A stretch of DNA of 64,000 bases from Streptomyces sp. NRRL WC-3626. Lineage in GTDB: Bacteria > Actinomycetota > Actinomycetes > Streptomycetales > Streptomycetaceae. Shown here one piece after another: positions 26,473 to 35,319 of the stretch (the first letter of the stretch is position 1; every line of letters starts with the position of its first letter). The position numbers and the translations under genes were made by a program. The stretch lies in the NCBI RefSeq assembly GCF_000718785.1, contig NZ_JOCA01000016.1, positions 103,401 to 167,400 of the forward strand. Reading direction: 5' to 3'. The notes under the pieces were generated by a model that saw only the letters and a program-made list of their open reading frames with translations, had not been told where the DNA came from and made no database searches.

Positions 26473-27128
26473 AGCTTCTCCTCCGACGCCTGGACGTACA
26501 CGGCACCGCTGCCGCTCAGCTCCAACTGGAAGGCCTCGCCGGAGCCCCGGCCCACCATGTCCCGCCAGCCGAGGGCGGTCGACAGCTTGTTGCGGACGTC
26601 CCCGTGGTGGGCGACGTAGGCCTGCGGGTCCACGTGCACGGGCCGCTGCGGGGTGATCGGGACCTCGATGACCCCGCCGTGCGCCATCACGGCGACGGAG
26701 CCGTGCCCCTTCAGGGACGTCGTGAAGAGCCCCTGCCCGGAGACCTGCCCCCGGACCATGCCCATCACCCCGCCCTGCGAGCCGAGGAACACCGTGCCCT
26801 GCTCCAGCGTGCCCTCGAAGGCGAGCAGCCGGTCGGCCTCGACGTACAGGGTGTCGCCGGCGAGGTCGATCACCTGGATGTGATGGCCGCCGTGCCCGAA
26901 CAGCACGGTGCCGCTGCCCTCGACGGTCATCAGCGGCGTGTCCTCGTTGGCCACCCGCCGACCGATCATCGACATCACACCGCCCTGCCCGCCGCGCAGG
27001 TTCGGGGTGAAGGCGACCTCCCCCTTGTACGCGAGCATCGCGCCGCGCTGGCTGAACAGCCGCTGACCGGGCGCGACGGTCGCCTCGACCATCTTCGAGT
27101 TGATCTCCCGGAAGCCCATGTCAGACAT
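26469..27128 (-). CDS. AIM24 family protein (second of three)
   Basis: A 219-residue AIM24-type protein with GAMLAYKGEVAFTPN, EGSGTVLFGHGGHHIQVIDL, GDTLYVEADRLLAFEG and VHVDPQAYVAHHGDV. ATG 27128 overlaps the upstream gene by eight bases. An ATG at 27119 (MGFREINSKM) has a better spaced GGGGGA and may be the true start. The stop overlaps the next GTG. Unknown function. The repeated operon order suggests the three paralogues form a hetero-oligomer (inference). Confidence 0.83.
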   Translation of the reverse strand: MSDMGFREINSKMVEATVAPGQRLFSQRGAMLAYKGEVAFTPNLRGGQGGVMSMIGRRVANEDTPLMTVEGSGTVLFGHGGHHIQVIDLAGDTLYVEADRLLAFEGTLEQGTVFLGSQGGVMGMVRGQVSGQGLFTTSLKGHGSVAVMAHGGVIEVPITPQRPVHVDPQAYVAHHGDVRNKLSTALGWRDMVGRGSGEAFQLELSGSGAVYVQASEEKL

Positions 27129-27759
27129 CCCCCGCGATCGTGTTCCGCTCGCTGGGCTGCACGTACACCAGCCCGTCGCCCTCGAAGCGGATCTGGAAGG
27201 CCTCACCGCCGCCCTCGCCCATGAAGGTGCGGAAGGACACACCCGACTGGAAGGACTGCCGCACGTTCCCCTGATGGGCCACATAGGCGCCGGGGTCCAC
27301 CGTCAGCGGGTACTGCGGACTGACCCGGAGCAGCACGGCCGGCCCGTCCGACATGATCGCCGCCTGCCCGTGCCCCTCGATGGTCGTCGTGAACAGCCCG
27401 TTGCCCTGCGATGCCCCGCGCAGCCCCGTGAAACTCGTCCCCGTACGAAGCCCCCCGTCCGTCGCCAGCAGATTGCTGGACTCCACGTACAGCTTGTCGC
27501 CCTGCAGGGACACCAGGTTGATCTCGGAGGCGCGGTCCGCGAAAAAGCAGGTCCCGTGCCCCTTCACCTCCATCAGTGTCATCTGCTCACCCGTGAGCCG
27601 CCGGGTCACCATCCCCCGCAGCCCCTCACCACCACCGCTGAGCTTCTTGAAGGCCATGTCGCCGTCGTACGCGACCATGGAGCCGTTCTTCGCCTTCACG
27701 GCATCCCCGGTCATGTCGACGGCGAGCACCTTGCTGCTCTGAAGTCGGAACATCGCCAC
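27121..27759 (-). CDS. AIM24 family protein (first of three)
   Basis: A 212-residue AIM24-type protein from GTG 27759 (MAMFRLQSSKVLAVDMTG). Conserved segments are GSMVAYDGDMAFKKLSGGG, KGHGTCFFADRASEINLVSL, GDKLYVESSNLLA and LTVDPGAYVAHQGNV. It is the promoter-proximal gene of the trio. There is no signal peptide or membrane helix. It is divergent from the DUF3817 gene across 205 bp. Function unknown. Confidence 0.85.
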   Translation of the reverse strand: MAMFRLQSSKVLAVDMTGDAVKAKNGSMVAYDGDMAFKKLSGGGEGLRGMVTRRLTGEQMTLMEVKGHGTCFFADRASEINLVSLQGDKLYVESSNLLATDGGLRTGTSFTGLRGASQGNGLFTTTIEGHGQAAIMSDGPAVLLRVSPQYPLTVDPGAYVAHQGNVRQSFQSGVSFRTFMGEGGGEAFQIRFEGDGLVYVQPSERNTIAGDV

Positions 27760-27964
27760 GCTTGCGACGTTAGCCCCACCTTCGCCCGTACGGACAGATC
27801 CCGAAGGAGGAGTCGAACCCCGACCCGTCCCCTACGGACCCCCTCCGGTGATCGCGGACCGGGTTTGCCACAATGGACCCGCGCTTGTGCGTGCGTTCAC
27901 AAACGTCCCTGGTACAAGCCGTACGACCCGTAGACGCCGACGTCTCTCCCACCGAAGGTGACCC

Positions 27965-28309
27965 GTGGACCTCAAGACCGCCTCCGCCCTCCGCCGCCTC
28001 CGCCTGGTCTCGGGCCCCGAAGCGATCTCGTTCCTGCTGCTGCTCGTCTGCTCGGTCCTGAAGCGGACCACCGACTTCAACGCCGTCCCGGTGATGGGCG
28101 CGGTCCACGGCTTCCTCTTCGTCCTCTACGTGCTCTTCTGGGCCGACGCCTGGAACCGCGCGAAGTGGTCGCTGGGCACCGCCGCCTTCTACTTCCTGAT
28201 GTCGGTCCTCCCGACCGGCGGCTTCTTCGCCGAGCGCCGCCTCAAGCGCGAGGCCGAGGACGCGGTGATCGCCTCCCGCGCCCGTAACGAGGGAGTCGTG
28301 GGCGCATGA
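27965..28309 (+). CDS. DUF3817 family membrane protein
   Basis: A 114-residue integral membrane protein with three hydrophobic segments: [31 protein letters not shown] and [19 protein letters not shown]. The [10 protein letters not shown] and [14 protein letters not shown] signatures are those of DUF3817. A charged cytoplasmic tail follows. GTG 27965 has GAAGG upstream. Its stop overlaps the ATG of the thiamine-binding-type gene (ATGA). A second DUF3817 gene lies at 29828. Function unknown. Confidence 0.85.
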   Translation: MDLKTASALRRLRLVSGPEAISFLLLLVCSVLKRTTDFNAVPVMGAVHGFLFVLYVLFWADAWNRAKWSLGTAAFYFLMSVLPTGGFFAERRLKREAEDAVIASRARNEGVVGA

Positions 28310-28608
28310 TCGTGGCCTTCTCCGTGACACCGCTCGGCGTCGGCGAGGACGTGGGGGAGTACGTCGCCGACGCGGTCCGCGTGGTCCGCGAGTCGGGCCT
28401 CCCGAACCGCACGGACGCGATGTTCACCTCGATCGAGGGTGAGTGGGACGAGGTGATGGACGTGGTGAGGCGCGCCGTGGCCGCGGTGGAGGCACGCGCA
28501 CCGCGCGTCTCCCTGGTCCTCAAGGCGGACATCCGCCCGGGGGTCTCGGACGGCCTCACCTCCAAGGTGGAGACGGTCGAGCGGCACCTGGCGCGAGGCG
28601 ACGGCTGA
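28306..28608 (+). CDS. MTH1187 family thiamine-binding protein
   Basis: A 100-residue ferredoxin-like protein of the MTH1187/YkoF-like family: [40 protein letters not shown] and [20 protein letters not shown]. Members bind the pyrimidine part of thiamine and are found near thiamine metabolism or transport genes. No such genes are adjacent here. It is translationally coupled (ATGA) to the DUF3817 protein, so the pair may form a small-molecule sensing/transport unit. Confidence 0.87.
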   Translation: MIVAFSVTPLGVGEDVGEYVADAVRVVRESGLPNRTDAMFTSIEGEWDEVMDVVRRAVAAVEARAPRVSLVLKADIRPGVSDGLTSKVETVERHLARGDG

Positions 28609-28671
28609 CCGACGGGACCGATGAGTGAGACAGGGCTGACCGACATATGACCGGCCGGTAGGGTCTGGTCC

Positions 28672-29181
28672 GTGTCGAAGCCGCTCAGTCTCTCGTTCGA
28701 TCCCATCGCCCGCGCCGACGAACTCTGGAAGCAGCGCTGGGGCAGCGTGCCGTCGATGGCCGCGATCACCTCGATCATGCGGGCGCACCAGATCCTGCTG
28801 GCCGAGGTGGACGCGGTCGTCAAGCCGTACGAACTCACGTTCGCGCGCTACGAGGCGCTGGTGCTGCTGACCTTCTCCAAGTCGGGCGAGCTGCCGATGT
28901 CGAAGATCGGCGAGCGCCTGATGGTGCACCCCACGTCGGTGACGAACACCGTGGACCGCCTGGTCCGCTCGGGCCTGGTCGCCAAGCGCCCCAACCCCAA
29001 CGACGGCCGCGGCACCCTCGCCACCATCACGGAGAAGGGCCGCGAGGTCGTCGAGGCGGCCACCCGCGACCTGATGTCCATGGACTTCGGCCTGAGCGCG
29101 TACGACACCGAGGAATGCGGCGAACTCTTCGCGATGCTGCGGCCGCTGCGGGTGGCGGCGGGGGACTTCGCGGAGGAGTGA
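28672..29181 (+). CDS. MarR family transcriptional regulator
   Basis: A 169-residue MarR protein from GTG 28672 (SKPLSLSFDPIARADELWKQ). The core is ELTFARYEALVLLTFSKSGE, then LPMSKIGERLMVHPTSVTNT (HTH) and NPNDGRGTLATITEKGREVV (wing). It is followed by genes for a SLOG-like protein, DUF3817 and icmA; the target is not identifiable. Homologues beside icmA in other Streptomyces suggest a link to acyl-CoA metabolism, but this is weak. Its stop overlaps a possible 35-codon ORF. Confidence 0.88.
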   Translation: MSKPLSLSFDPIARADELWKQRWGSVPSMAAITSIMRAHQILLAEVDAVVKPYELTFARYEALVLLTFSKSGELPMSKIGERLMVHPTSVTNTVDRLVRSGLVAKRPNPNDGRGTLATITEKGREVVEAATRDLMSMDFGLSAYDTEECGELFAMLRPLRVAAGDFAEE

Positions 29182-29285
29182 CGCCCGGCACCCCCGCTGG
29201 TCGCCTGCCATCGCCCTCACGGCCGGGCGCGCCGCCCAAGGTGGTGCGCGACTTCGACGAGCGCCTTCACGGCGTCTACCTGTAG
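29178..29285 (+). CDS. Possible 35-codon ORF, perhaps the remnant of a longer gene
   Basis: A frame from GTG 29178, overlapping the MarR TGA as GTGA, runs to TAG 29285 and ends VVRDFDERLHGVYL. Its last 14 codons almost all end in G or C. The ribosome-binding site of the next gene (AGGAGGA) overlaps its stop, a pattern of translational coupling. It may be a real micro-protein or the 3' end of a deleted gene. Nothing about its function can be said. Confidence 0.3.
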   Translation: MTPGTPAGRLPSPSRPGAPPKVVRDFDERLHGVYL

Positions 29286-29294
29286 GAGGACAGG

Positions 29295-29768
29295 ATGCGG
29301 GTGGGGATCACAGGTCACCGTGGGCTCGACGCGGAGGTGGAGTGGCGCGTGCGGAGCATGCTCGTCGAGTCGGTGAGCGCCTGCGACGCCGCCGGGCTGG
29401 TCGGTGTCTCGTGCATCGCGGACGGGCCCGACGCCTGGTTCGCCGAGGCCGTGGTGGAGCACGGCGGCCGGCTTGAGGTGGTCATTCCGGCGGCCGGGTA
29501 CCGCGACGCGCTCCCGGAGTGGCACCACGCCACCTATGACGTTCTGCTGGGGCAGGCGTCCGAGGTTCACGAGACCGGCATGGGCGAGTCGACGTCCGAG
29601 GCGCACATGGCGGGCTCGGAGATCCTCGTGGGCCTGTCCGACGTACTCCTCGCGGTGTGGGACGGCAAGCCCGCCCGGGGCTTCGGCGGCGCCGCGGACG
29701 TGGTCGCGTACGCGGAGCGGAGCGGCACCCCGGTACGGGTCCTGTGGCCGGAGGGCGCCACCCGCTGA
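29295..29768 (+). CDS. SLOG-like Rossmann-fold protein (YspA/DUF1273 type)
   Basis: A 157-residue soluble protein beginning MRVGITGHRGLDAEVEWRVR. GITGHR, LVGVSCIADGPDAWFAEAVV and LSDVLLAVWDGKPARGFGGA follow the plan of SLOG nucleotide-sensing domains, where GHR and GxxxGxD-like loops bind an unidentified nucleotide. It has no fused effector domain. It sits between MarR and DUF3817 genes with an AGGAGGA ribosome-binding site. SLOG proteins are often linked to nucleotide-second-messenger conflict systems, but no partner is beside it here. Confidence 0.65.
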   Translation: MRVGITGHRGLDAEVEWRVRSMLVESVSACDAAGLVGVSCIADGPDAWFAEAVVEHGGRLEVVIPAAGYRDALPEWHHATYDVLLGQASEVHETGMGESTSEAHMAGSEILVGLSDVLLAVWDGKPARGFGGAADVVAYAERSGTPVRVLWPEGATR

Positions 29769-29827
29769 CTGCGAGGGGGACCGACCCCCGCCAAGATCTC
29801 CCGGAACGGGCCGTTACGCTCGTAGCC

Positions 29828-30160
29828 ATGAAGAAGAGCGTGTTCACCCGCTACCGGATCATGGCCTATGTCACCGGTGTCCTCCTCGTCGCGCTGACTT
29901 TCGGCATGATCGGCAAGTACGTGCTCGACATGGGCGGGGCGGCCGACTTCACGCAGGTGGTCAGCATCGCCCACGGGTGGCTCTACGTCGTCTACCTGAT
30001 CTTCGCGTTCGACCTCGGCTCCAAGGCGAAGTGGCCGGTCAAGAAGCAGCTGTGGGTGCTGCTCGCCGGTACGGTGCCGACCGCCGCGTTCTTCGTGGAG
30101 CGCAGGATCAGCCGTGAGCTGGAGGGCCGGTTCGCGCAGGAGGCCCCCGCGGTCGCGTAA
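29828..30160 (+). CDS. DUF3817 family membrane protein
   Basis: A 110-residue membrane protein paralogous to the one at 27965: RYRIMAYVTGVLLVALTFGM, VSIAHGWLYVVYLIFAFDLG and LWVLLAGTVPTAAFFVERRI. Three membrane segments and a short charged tail are visible. ATG 29828 follows CTCGTAGCC with no strong ribosome-binding site. It ends 78 bp before icmA. Function unknown. Confidence 0.83.
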   Translation: MKKSVFTRYRIMAYVTGVLLVALTFGMIGKYVLDMGGAADFTQVVSIAHGWLYVVYLIFAFDLGSKAKWPVKKQLWVLLAGTVPTAAFFVERRISRELEGRFAQEAPAVA

Positions 30161-30208
30161 CGCGTCTCACCGCCGTACGGAGCAGCGTGCGGCGGTCTCC
30201 CATCGACA

Positions 30209-30230
30209 TTTACTTGGACGTCCTAGTAAA
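30209..30230 (+). promoter_or_regulatory. Contiguous 22-bp palindrome at the icmA promoter
   Basis: TTTACTTGGAC (30209-30219) and GTCCTAGTAAA (30220-30230) are inverted copies with one mismatched pair and no spacer. The right half contains a TAGTAA -10-like hexamer (30224-30229), only nine bases before the icmA ATG. That spacing leaves no room for a ribosome-binding site, so the icmA mRNA is probably leaderless and repressed by a protein bound over the start point. Confidence 0.6.
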
Positions 30231-30238
30231 TTCGAAGT

Positions 30239-31939
30239 ATGGACGCTGACGCCATCGAGGAGGGCCGCCGACGCTGGCAGGCCCGGTACGACGCCGCTCG
30301 CAAGCGCGACGCGGATTTCACCACGCTCTCCGGCGATCCCGTGGAGCCGGTGTACGGGCCCCGGACCGGGGACACCTACGAGGGATTCGAGCGGATCGGC
30401 TGGCCGGGGGAGTACCCCTTCACCCGCGGGCTGTATCCGACCGGCTACCGGGGGCGGACGTGGACCATCCGGCAGTTCGCCGGATTCGGGAACGCCGAGC
30501 AGACCAACGAGCGGTACAAGATGATCCTCGGCAACGGCGGGGGCGGGCTCTCCGTCGCCTTCGACATGCCGACGCTCATGGGCCGCGACTCCGACGACCC
30601 GCGCTCCCTGGGCGAGGTCGGCCACTGCGGGGTGGCGATCGACTCGGCCGCCGACATGGAGGTCCTGTTCAAGGACATCCCGCTCGGTGACGTGACCACG
30701 TCGATGACGATCAGCGGGCCCGCCGTGCCCGTCTTCTGCATGTACCTCGTCGCCGCCGAGCGCCAGGGCGTCGACCCCGCCGTGCTCAACGGCACACTGC
30801 AGACGGACATCTTCAAGGAGTACATCGCGCAGAAGGAGTGGCTCTTCCAGCCCGAGCCCCATCTGCGCCTCATCGGCGACCTGATGGAGCACTGCGCCGC
30901 CGGCATCCCGGCCTACAAGCCGCTCTCCGTCTCCGGCTACCACATCCGCGAGGCCGGGGCGACGGCCGCGCAGGAGCTGGCGTACACGCTCGCGGACGGC
31001 TTCGGGTACGTGGAGCTGGGGCTCAGCCGCGGGCTCGACGTGGACGTGTTCGCGCCCGGCCTCTCCTTCTTCTTCGACGCGCACCTCGACTTCTTCGAGG
31101 AGATCGCCAAGTTCCGTGCGGCCCGGCGCATCTGGGCCCGCTGGATGCGGGACGTCTACGGCGCCGAGAGCGACAAGGCGCAGTGGCTGCGTTTCCACAC
31201 CCAGACCGCCGGTGTCTCGCTGACCGCGCAGCAGCCGTACAACAACGTCGTACGGACCGCCGTGGAGGCGCTGGCGGCCGTGCTCGGCGGGACCAACTCC
31301 CTGCACACCAACGCCCTCGACGAGACCCTCGCCCTGCCCAGTGAGCAGGCCGCCGAGATCGCCCTGCGCACGCAGCAGGTGCTGATGGAGGAGACCGGCG
31401 TCGGCAACGTCGCCGACCCGCTGGGCGGTTCCTGGTACATCGAGCAGCTCACCGACCGCATCGAGGCGGACGCCGAGAAGATCTTCGAGCAGATCAAGGA
31501 GCGGGGCCTGCGGGCCCACCCGGACGGCAGGCACCCGATCGGGCCCATCACCTCCGGCATCCTGCGCGGTATCGAGGACGGCTGGTTCACCGGCGAGATC
31601 GCCGAGTCGGCGTTCCGCTACCAGCAGGCGCTGGAGAAGGGCGACAAGCGGGTCGTCGGCGTCAACGTCCACCACGGGTCCGTCACCGGCGACCTGGAGA
31701 TCCTGCGGGTCAGCCACGAGGTGGAGCGCGAGCAGGTACGGACCCTCGGCGAGCGCAAGGCCGGGCGCGACGACGCGAAGGTGCGCGGCGCCCTCGACGC
31801 CATGATCGAGGCCGCCCGCTCCGGCGGCAACATGATCGAGCCCATGCTGGACGCCGTACGCGCGGAGGCGACCCTCGGCGAGATCTGCGGCGTGCTGCGC
31901 GACGAGTGGGGCGTGTACACGGAGCCGGCCGGCTTCTGA
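30239..31939 (+). CDS. icmA: Isobutyryl-CoA mutase large (catalytic) subunit
   Basis: A 566-residue acyl-CoA mutase substrate-binding subunit that, with a separate cobalamin-binding IcmB, interconverts isobutyryl-CoA and n-butyryl-Co[21 protein letters not shown] carries Phe where methylmalonyl-CoA mutases have Tyr (RQYAGF), the known ICM-specific residue. [20 protein letters not shown] and [20 protein letters not shown] are also family-typical. There is no C-terminal B12 domain (DxHxxG), as expected for IcmA. Length equals the S. coelicolor protein. A B12 chaperone (MeaB) and epimerase lie 8-11 kb away. It ends at a strong terminator. Confidence 0.9.
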   Translation: MDADAIEEGRRRWQARYDAARKRDADFTTLSGDPVEPVYGPRTGDTYEGFERIGWPGEYPFTRGLYPTGYRGRTWTIRQFAGFGNAEQTNERYKMILGNGGGGLSVAFDMPTLMGRDSDDPRSLGEVGHCGVAIDSAADMEVLFKDIPLGDVTTSMTISGPAVPVFCMYLVAAERQGVDPAVLNGTLQTDIFKEYIAQKEWLFQPEPHLRLIGDLMEHCAAGIPAYKPLSVSGYHIREAGATAAQELAYTLADGFGYVELGLSRGLDVDVFAPGLSFFFDAHLDFFEEIAKFRAARRIWARWMRDVYGAESDKAQWLRFHTQTAGVSLTAQQPYNNVVRTAVEALAAVLGGTNSLHTNALDETLALPSEQAAEIALRTQQVLMEETGVGNVADPLGGSWYIEQLTDRIEADAEKIFEQIKERGLRAHPDGRHPIGPITSGILRGIEDGWFTGEIAESAFRYQQALEKGDKRVVGVNVHHGSVTGDLEILRVSHEVEREQVRTLGERKAGRDDAKVRGALDAMIEAARSGGNMIEPMLDAVRAEATLGEICGVLRDEWGVYTEPAGF

Positions 31940-31957
31940 CCCGTACCGGAACCGCGT

Positions 31958-32003
31958 GGCGGGGAGAGCGCCGTGGCCCGTGGTCCACGGCGCTCTCCCC
32001 GCC
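31958..32003. terminator. Bidirectional terminator between icmA and the beta-propeller gene
   Basis: A perfect 19-base stem: 31958-31976 pairs with 31985-32003 around CCCGTGGT. It lies between convergent stops at 31939 and 32013. Confidence 0.88.
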
Positions 32004-32012
32004 GGGGCCGCG

Positions 32013-33365
32013 TCAGCGGCGGGTGATCTCCACGGTCACCTCGGCGGAGGCCGCGGTGTGCCAGGCGTCACCGGCGTACGTCACGCCGTACCGCACCTGA
32101 CCGGTCCTGCGCGGCGTGTCGGTCACGGTGAAGGTGCCGTCGGCGGACACGGGGACGGTGCCCAGCGAGGTGCCCTCAGGAGCGGCGGCGTCGTAGCGCC
32201 GCACCGCGACGGTGGTGCCGGGAGCGAGGCCGGCCGCCGGGGTCAGGGTGCCGGTGACGGTCAGTTCCCGCCTGACCCTGCTGGTCGGGGGCGCATCGAG
32301 GGCGAGGGCGGTCTGCACGGTGGTGTCGACCTGCCGCGCGTGGAACCGGAGTCCCATGACGCCGGTCTGCCGCGTCACGGCGAAGACCCGGCTCCCGTCC
32401 GGCGCCCAGGCCAGCCCCTCCTCCACCAGGCTCTCGGTGGCACCGCCCAGCTCGACCGTGGTCAGCGGAGCCTGCCCGCCCGGCGCGTAGAAGGACAGGT
32501 CGGGCACGTCGGCGCTGTTGTTGGAGGTTCCTCCGGCCACCGTGCCGTCGGGCGCGACGGCGACGGCCAGGGGAGAGGGCGACGCCGCGGGGGTTCCCTG
32601 GTCCGAGAGGTCGTCGAGGCGGAAGGTCTGGTAGCCGGGCGAGATGAGGGCGGCCACGACGACGTTCCGGCCGTCGGGTGTCACGGCCAGGTCCCGCAGA
32701 CCGTTCATCTCCGTCCCGGAGAAGACCCGTCGGGCGGTCGCCTCGGGTGCTCCGCCGCCCACGTCGTACACCGTGAGGGTGTTGACGTTGGGGTTGCCCG
32801 TGCCGGCCACCAGCACGTCGGGGTCGGCGGGGGAGGCGACGAGCTCCGCCCCCCAGTCCAGTGAGGCGTCCAGACCGAGCTCGATCACCGGTTCGGCACC
32901 GGACACGTCGACCGACCCGAGGTCCCCGGTGATGCCGTATCCGAACCACAGCTTCCCGCCCGCGAAGGCCAGGCTCCACGGGGCGGTGTCCTCGCCCACG
33001 AAGTACCGTGCGGTCTCCGTCAGCGTCGTGGTGTCGTACGCGACGATGGTGTCGATGTCCCGCGCGGCCACGTAGAGGGTGCGGGAGTCGGGTGAGAGGG
33101 CCAGCCCGCCGGCGCCCGGCAGGCCGTCCAGCCAGGTGCTGTTTCCGCCGTCGTAGTCCGTCACCACGACCCGGCCGTCCGCTCCCGCGGGCATGCTGAG
33201 GAAGACCCGCTGGTTGCTCCCGTCGACCTTCATGTCGGCGAGGGAGTACATCGGCAGCGGCACGGGGTCCGCCGCGAACGCCGGGGTGGCTCCCGGAACG
33301 GTCAGCAGCAGCGAGCCGAGAGCCGCGGTGAGTGTGGTGCCGAGCGCGCGTCTGAGTATGCGCAA
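32013..33365 (-). CDS. Secreted beta-propeller protein with C-terminal Ig-like domain
   Basis: A 450-residue exported protein. The signal peptide is MRILRRALGTTLTAALGSLL… with cleavage likely after PAFA. Repeating blade motifs such as GGLALSPDSRTLYVAARDID, LRDLAVTPDGRNVVVAALIS and LAVAVAPDGTVAGGTSNNS show a YVTN/WD-type propeller over about residues 40-350. The last 100 residues (RELTVTGTLTPAAGLAPGTT…GQVRYGVTYAGDAWHTAAS) form a bacterial Ig-like domain. Likely binds a cell-wall or extracellular ligand; no catalytic motif is visible. ATG 33365. Upstream 175 bp holds the promoter. Confidence 0.85.
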   Translation of the reverse strand: MRILRRALGTTLTAALGSLLLTVPGATPAFAADPVPLPMYSLADMKVDGSNQRVFLSMPAGADGRVVVTDYDGGNSTWLDGLPGAGGLALSPDSRTLYVAARDIDTIVAYDTTTLTETARYFVGEDTAPWSLAFAGGKLWFGYGITGDLGSVDVSGAEPVIELGLDASLDWGAELVASPADPDVLVAGTGNPNVNTLTVYDVGGGAPEATARRVFSGTEMNGLRDLAVTPDGRNVVVAALISPGYQTFRLDDLSDQGTPAASPSPLAVAVAPDGTVAGGTSNNSADVPDLSFYAPGGQAPLTTVELGGATESLVEEGLAWAPDGSRVFAVTRQTGVMGLRFHARQVDTTVQTALALDAPPTSRVRRELTVTGTLTPAAGLAPGTTVAVRRYDAAAPEGTSLGTVPVSADGTFTVTDTPRRTGQVRYGVTYAGDAWHTAASAEVTVEITRR

Positions 33366-33540
33366 GGTAGTGCCCTTCTGTGTCCCAATGCATCACGTCG
33401 GTACACCGGTTGGACGACCGGAGGGGACGGCGCAGGGCACCGTCCCCCGGGATTCTGCGGCGCGCGACCAGGAATTCGGAAATCCGTTCTACTGGTCGAC
33501 GCGCGTCCACAACGGGTTCCGCGCGTGGCGTGCCATCAGG

Positions 33541-34353
33541 TCACGGCTTGCGGGCCACCGCGCCGTACAGCGAGATCACCGCGTGCTCGTCGGTGGTCTC
33601 GCCCTCCGCCAGCTCCGGGTGCCAGTCGGTGAGTTGGACCAGACCCGGCTCCACCGGCTCGAGCCCCTCGAAGAACCGGGCGACCTCCGCATGGCTGCGC
33701 GGAGCGAGCGTGACGCCGCCCGCCCTGTACATCTCGACCCCGCGACCGACCGCCTCCGGGTCGAAGTCCGCGGTCAGCTGGGACAGCACCAGGTAGCTGC
33801 CGGAGGGCAGTTCCTCGAGCAGCCGCGTCACCAGCCCGTACGGGTCGTCCCCGTCACCGAGGAAGTGCGTGAGCGCGACCAGGGACAACGCCACCGGGCG
33901 CCCGAAGTCCAGCTTCTCGCGGGCCTGTTCGAGGATGCGGCCGGGCTCGCGCACATCGGCCTGGACGTAGTCGGTGACACCCTCGGGCGTGCTGTGCAGC
34001 AGCGCCTCGGCGTGCTTCAGCACGATCGGGTCGTTGTCCGTGTAGACGACACGGCACTCGGGCGCGATGCCCTGCGCTATCTGGTGCAGATTGGGCTCGG
34101 TGGGGATGCCGGTGCCGATGTCCAGGTACTGGCGGACCCCCGCCTCACCGGCCAGCCACCGGGTGACCCGCTGCATGAACCAGCGGTTGGTCCGGGCGAT
34201 GTGCCGCGCCGTACCGTCGACGCTCATGATCTGCCGGCCCAGCTCCTCGTCGACCGGGTAGTTGTCCTTCCCGCCGAGGAACCAGTCGTACACCCGGGCC
34301 GGATGCGGCCTGGAGGTGTCGATCCGTGCGGCGGCGGGTCGGGTCCCGGTCAT
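33541..34353 (-). CDS. SAM-dependent methyltransferase (DUF574/Methyltransf_19 family)
   Basis: A 270-residue protein of the family abundant in Streptomyces: DTSRPHPARVYDWFLGGKDN, then the SAM loop RQYLDIGTGIPTEPNLHQ, the acidic strand VVYTDNDPIVLKHAEALL and YVQADVREP. The substrate is unknown. S. coelicolor has many paralogues, often beside regulator genes of the bld/whi type. ATG 34353. Transcribed away from the TetR gene's end; 110 bp separates them. Confidence 0.88.
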   Translation of the reverse strand: MTGTRPAAARIDTSRPHPARVYDWFLGGKDNYPVDEELGRQIMSVDGTARHIARTNRWFMQRVTRWLAGEAGVRQYLDIGTGIPTEPNLHQIAQGIAPECRVVYTDNDPIVLKHAEALLHSTPEGVTDYVQADVREPGRILEQAREKLDFGRPVALSLVALTHFLGDGDDPYGLVTRLLEELPSGSYLVLSQLTADFDPEAVGRGVEMYRAGGVTLAPRSHAEVARFFEGLEPVEPGLVQLTDWHPELAEGETTDEHAVISLYGAVARKP

Positions 34354-34463
34354 ACGCGCCTCCCTGGCAGCTCAGCGTCCGGTACGCCCCGGTGCGGGGT
34401 GATCACGATCCTGGCAGCGCGCCGGAAACGGAGACAGGCGACTATCGGCCGACCCTGGCCGGT

Positions 34464-35084
34464 TCAGGGGCCCGTCGCGGACAGGCCCGAGAGCAGGACG
34501 CGGGTGAAGCCGTGGATCCATTCCTCGTCGGCCGGTTCCGCGCTCACCAGGGTGCGGTGCACCACCGCGCCGGCCACCATGTCGAAGATCAGGTCGACCG
34601 TGCGGGCCGCCTCCTCGGCGTCGGACTCCGGGGGCAGCTCGCCCCGGGCCTGTGCCCGCGCCCGGCCGGCCAGTACGAGCCGCTTCTGCCGGTCCACGAT
34701 CGAGGCGCGGATACGTTCCCGCAGGGCGTCGTCACGGGTGGATTCGGCCACCACCGCCATCAAGCCGTTCCTGGCCTCCGGACGCGCCAGGATCGTCGCG
34801 AACTGGAGCACCACGCCCTCGATGTCGGCGGCGAGGGAGCCGCGGTCGGGCAGGGTCAGTTCGTCGAAGAGTTCCGCGACCGCGTCCACGACCAGTTCGT
34901 TCTTGCCCGCCCAGCGGCGGTAGAGGGTGGTCTTCGCGACGCCGGCGCGGGTCGCCACGTCGCCCAACGTGAGTTTCGACCACCCCAGTTCGACCAGAGC
35001 GGCACGCGTGGCGGCCAGGATCGCGGTGTCCGCGGCGGCACTGCGCGGGCGCCCGGTGCGACTGGCTGGGGTGCGGCTCTGCAT
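34464..35084 (-). CDS. TetR/AcrR family transcriptional regulator
   Basis: A 206-residue TetR protein. A polar lead (QSRTPASRTGRPRSAAADTA) precedes the HTH LTLGDVATRAGVAKTTLYRRW. The ligand domain includes RNGLMAVVAESTRDDALRER. It is divergent from the YbbN-type gene, and an inverted repeat at 35171-35187 lies between them. It probably represses itself and possibly the neighbouring thioredoxin-like gene. Ligand unknown. Confidence 0.88.
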   Translation of the reverse strand: MQSRTPASRTGRPRSAAADTAILAATRAALVELGWSKLTLGDVATRAGVAKTTLYRRWAGKNELVVDAVAELFDELTLPDRGSLAADIEGVVLQFATILARPEARNGLMAVVAESTRDDALRERIRASIVDRQKRLVLAGRARAQARGELPPESDAEEAARTVDLIFDMVAGAVVHRTLVSAEPADEEWIHGFTRVLLSGLSATGP

Positions 35085-35167
35085 GGCATGACGATAACGG
35101 CGGATTCCGCGCGGTCGGATGTGGGAGAGATCACCGGTGCGCCCTGTTCAGCGGGCCCCGGTCAGTA

Positions 35168-35190
35168 TTACGCTACGACCCGTAGCGAAA
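35168..35190. promoter_or_regulatory. TetR-type operator between the regulator and ybbN-like genes
   Basis: CGCTACG-ACC-CGTAGCG (35171-35187) is a perfect 7+3+7 inverted repeat. The flanking bases add two more pairs after one mismatch. It lies 87 bases upstream of the TetR start and 133 upstream of the ybbN-like start. Confidence 0.6.
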
Positions 35191-35319
35191 GCACGCTCGA
35201 CCGGCGTGCCCCAGCGACGACCACCGGCGTGGGGTGGGGACCCGGCGCCAACCGCACACGTACGCCTGGCTTTCCCGGGCGTTTTCACACACACGGGCCG
35301 TACGGGGGAGGATAGACGC

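Noticed and set aside
30239..31939. Methylmalonyl-CoA mutase large subunit
   Set aside because: RQFAGFG (Phe instead of Tyr), the 566-residue length and the missing B12 domain point to isobutyryl-CoA mutase.
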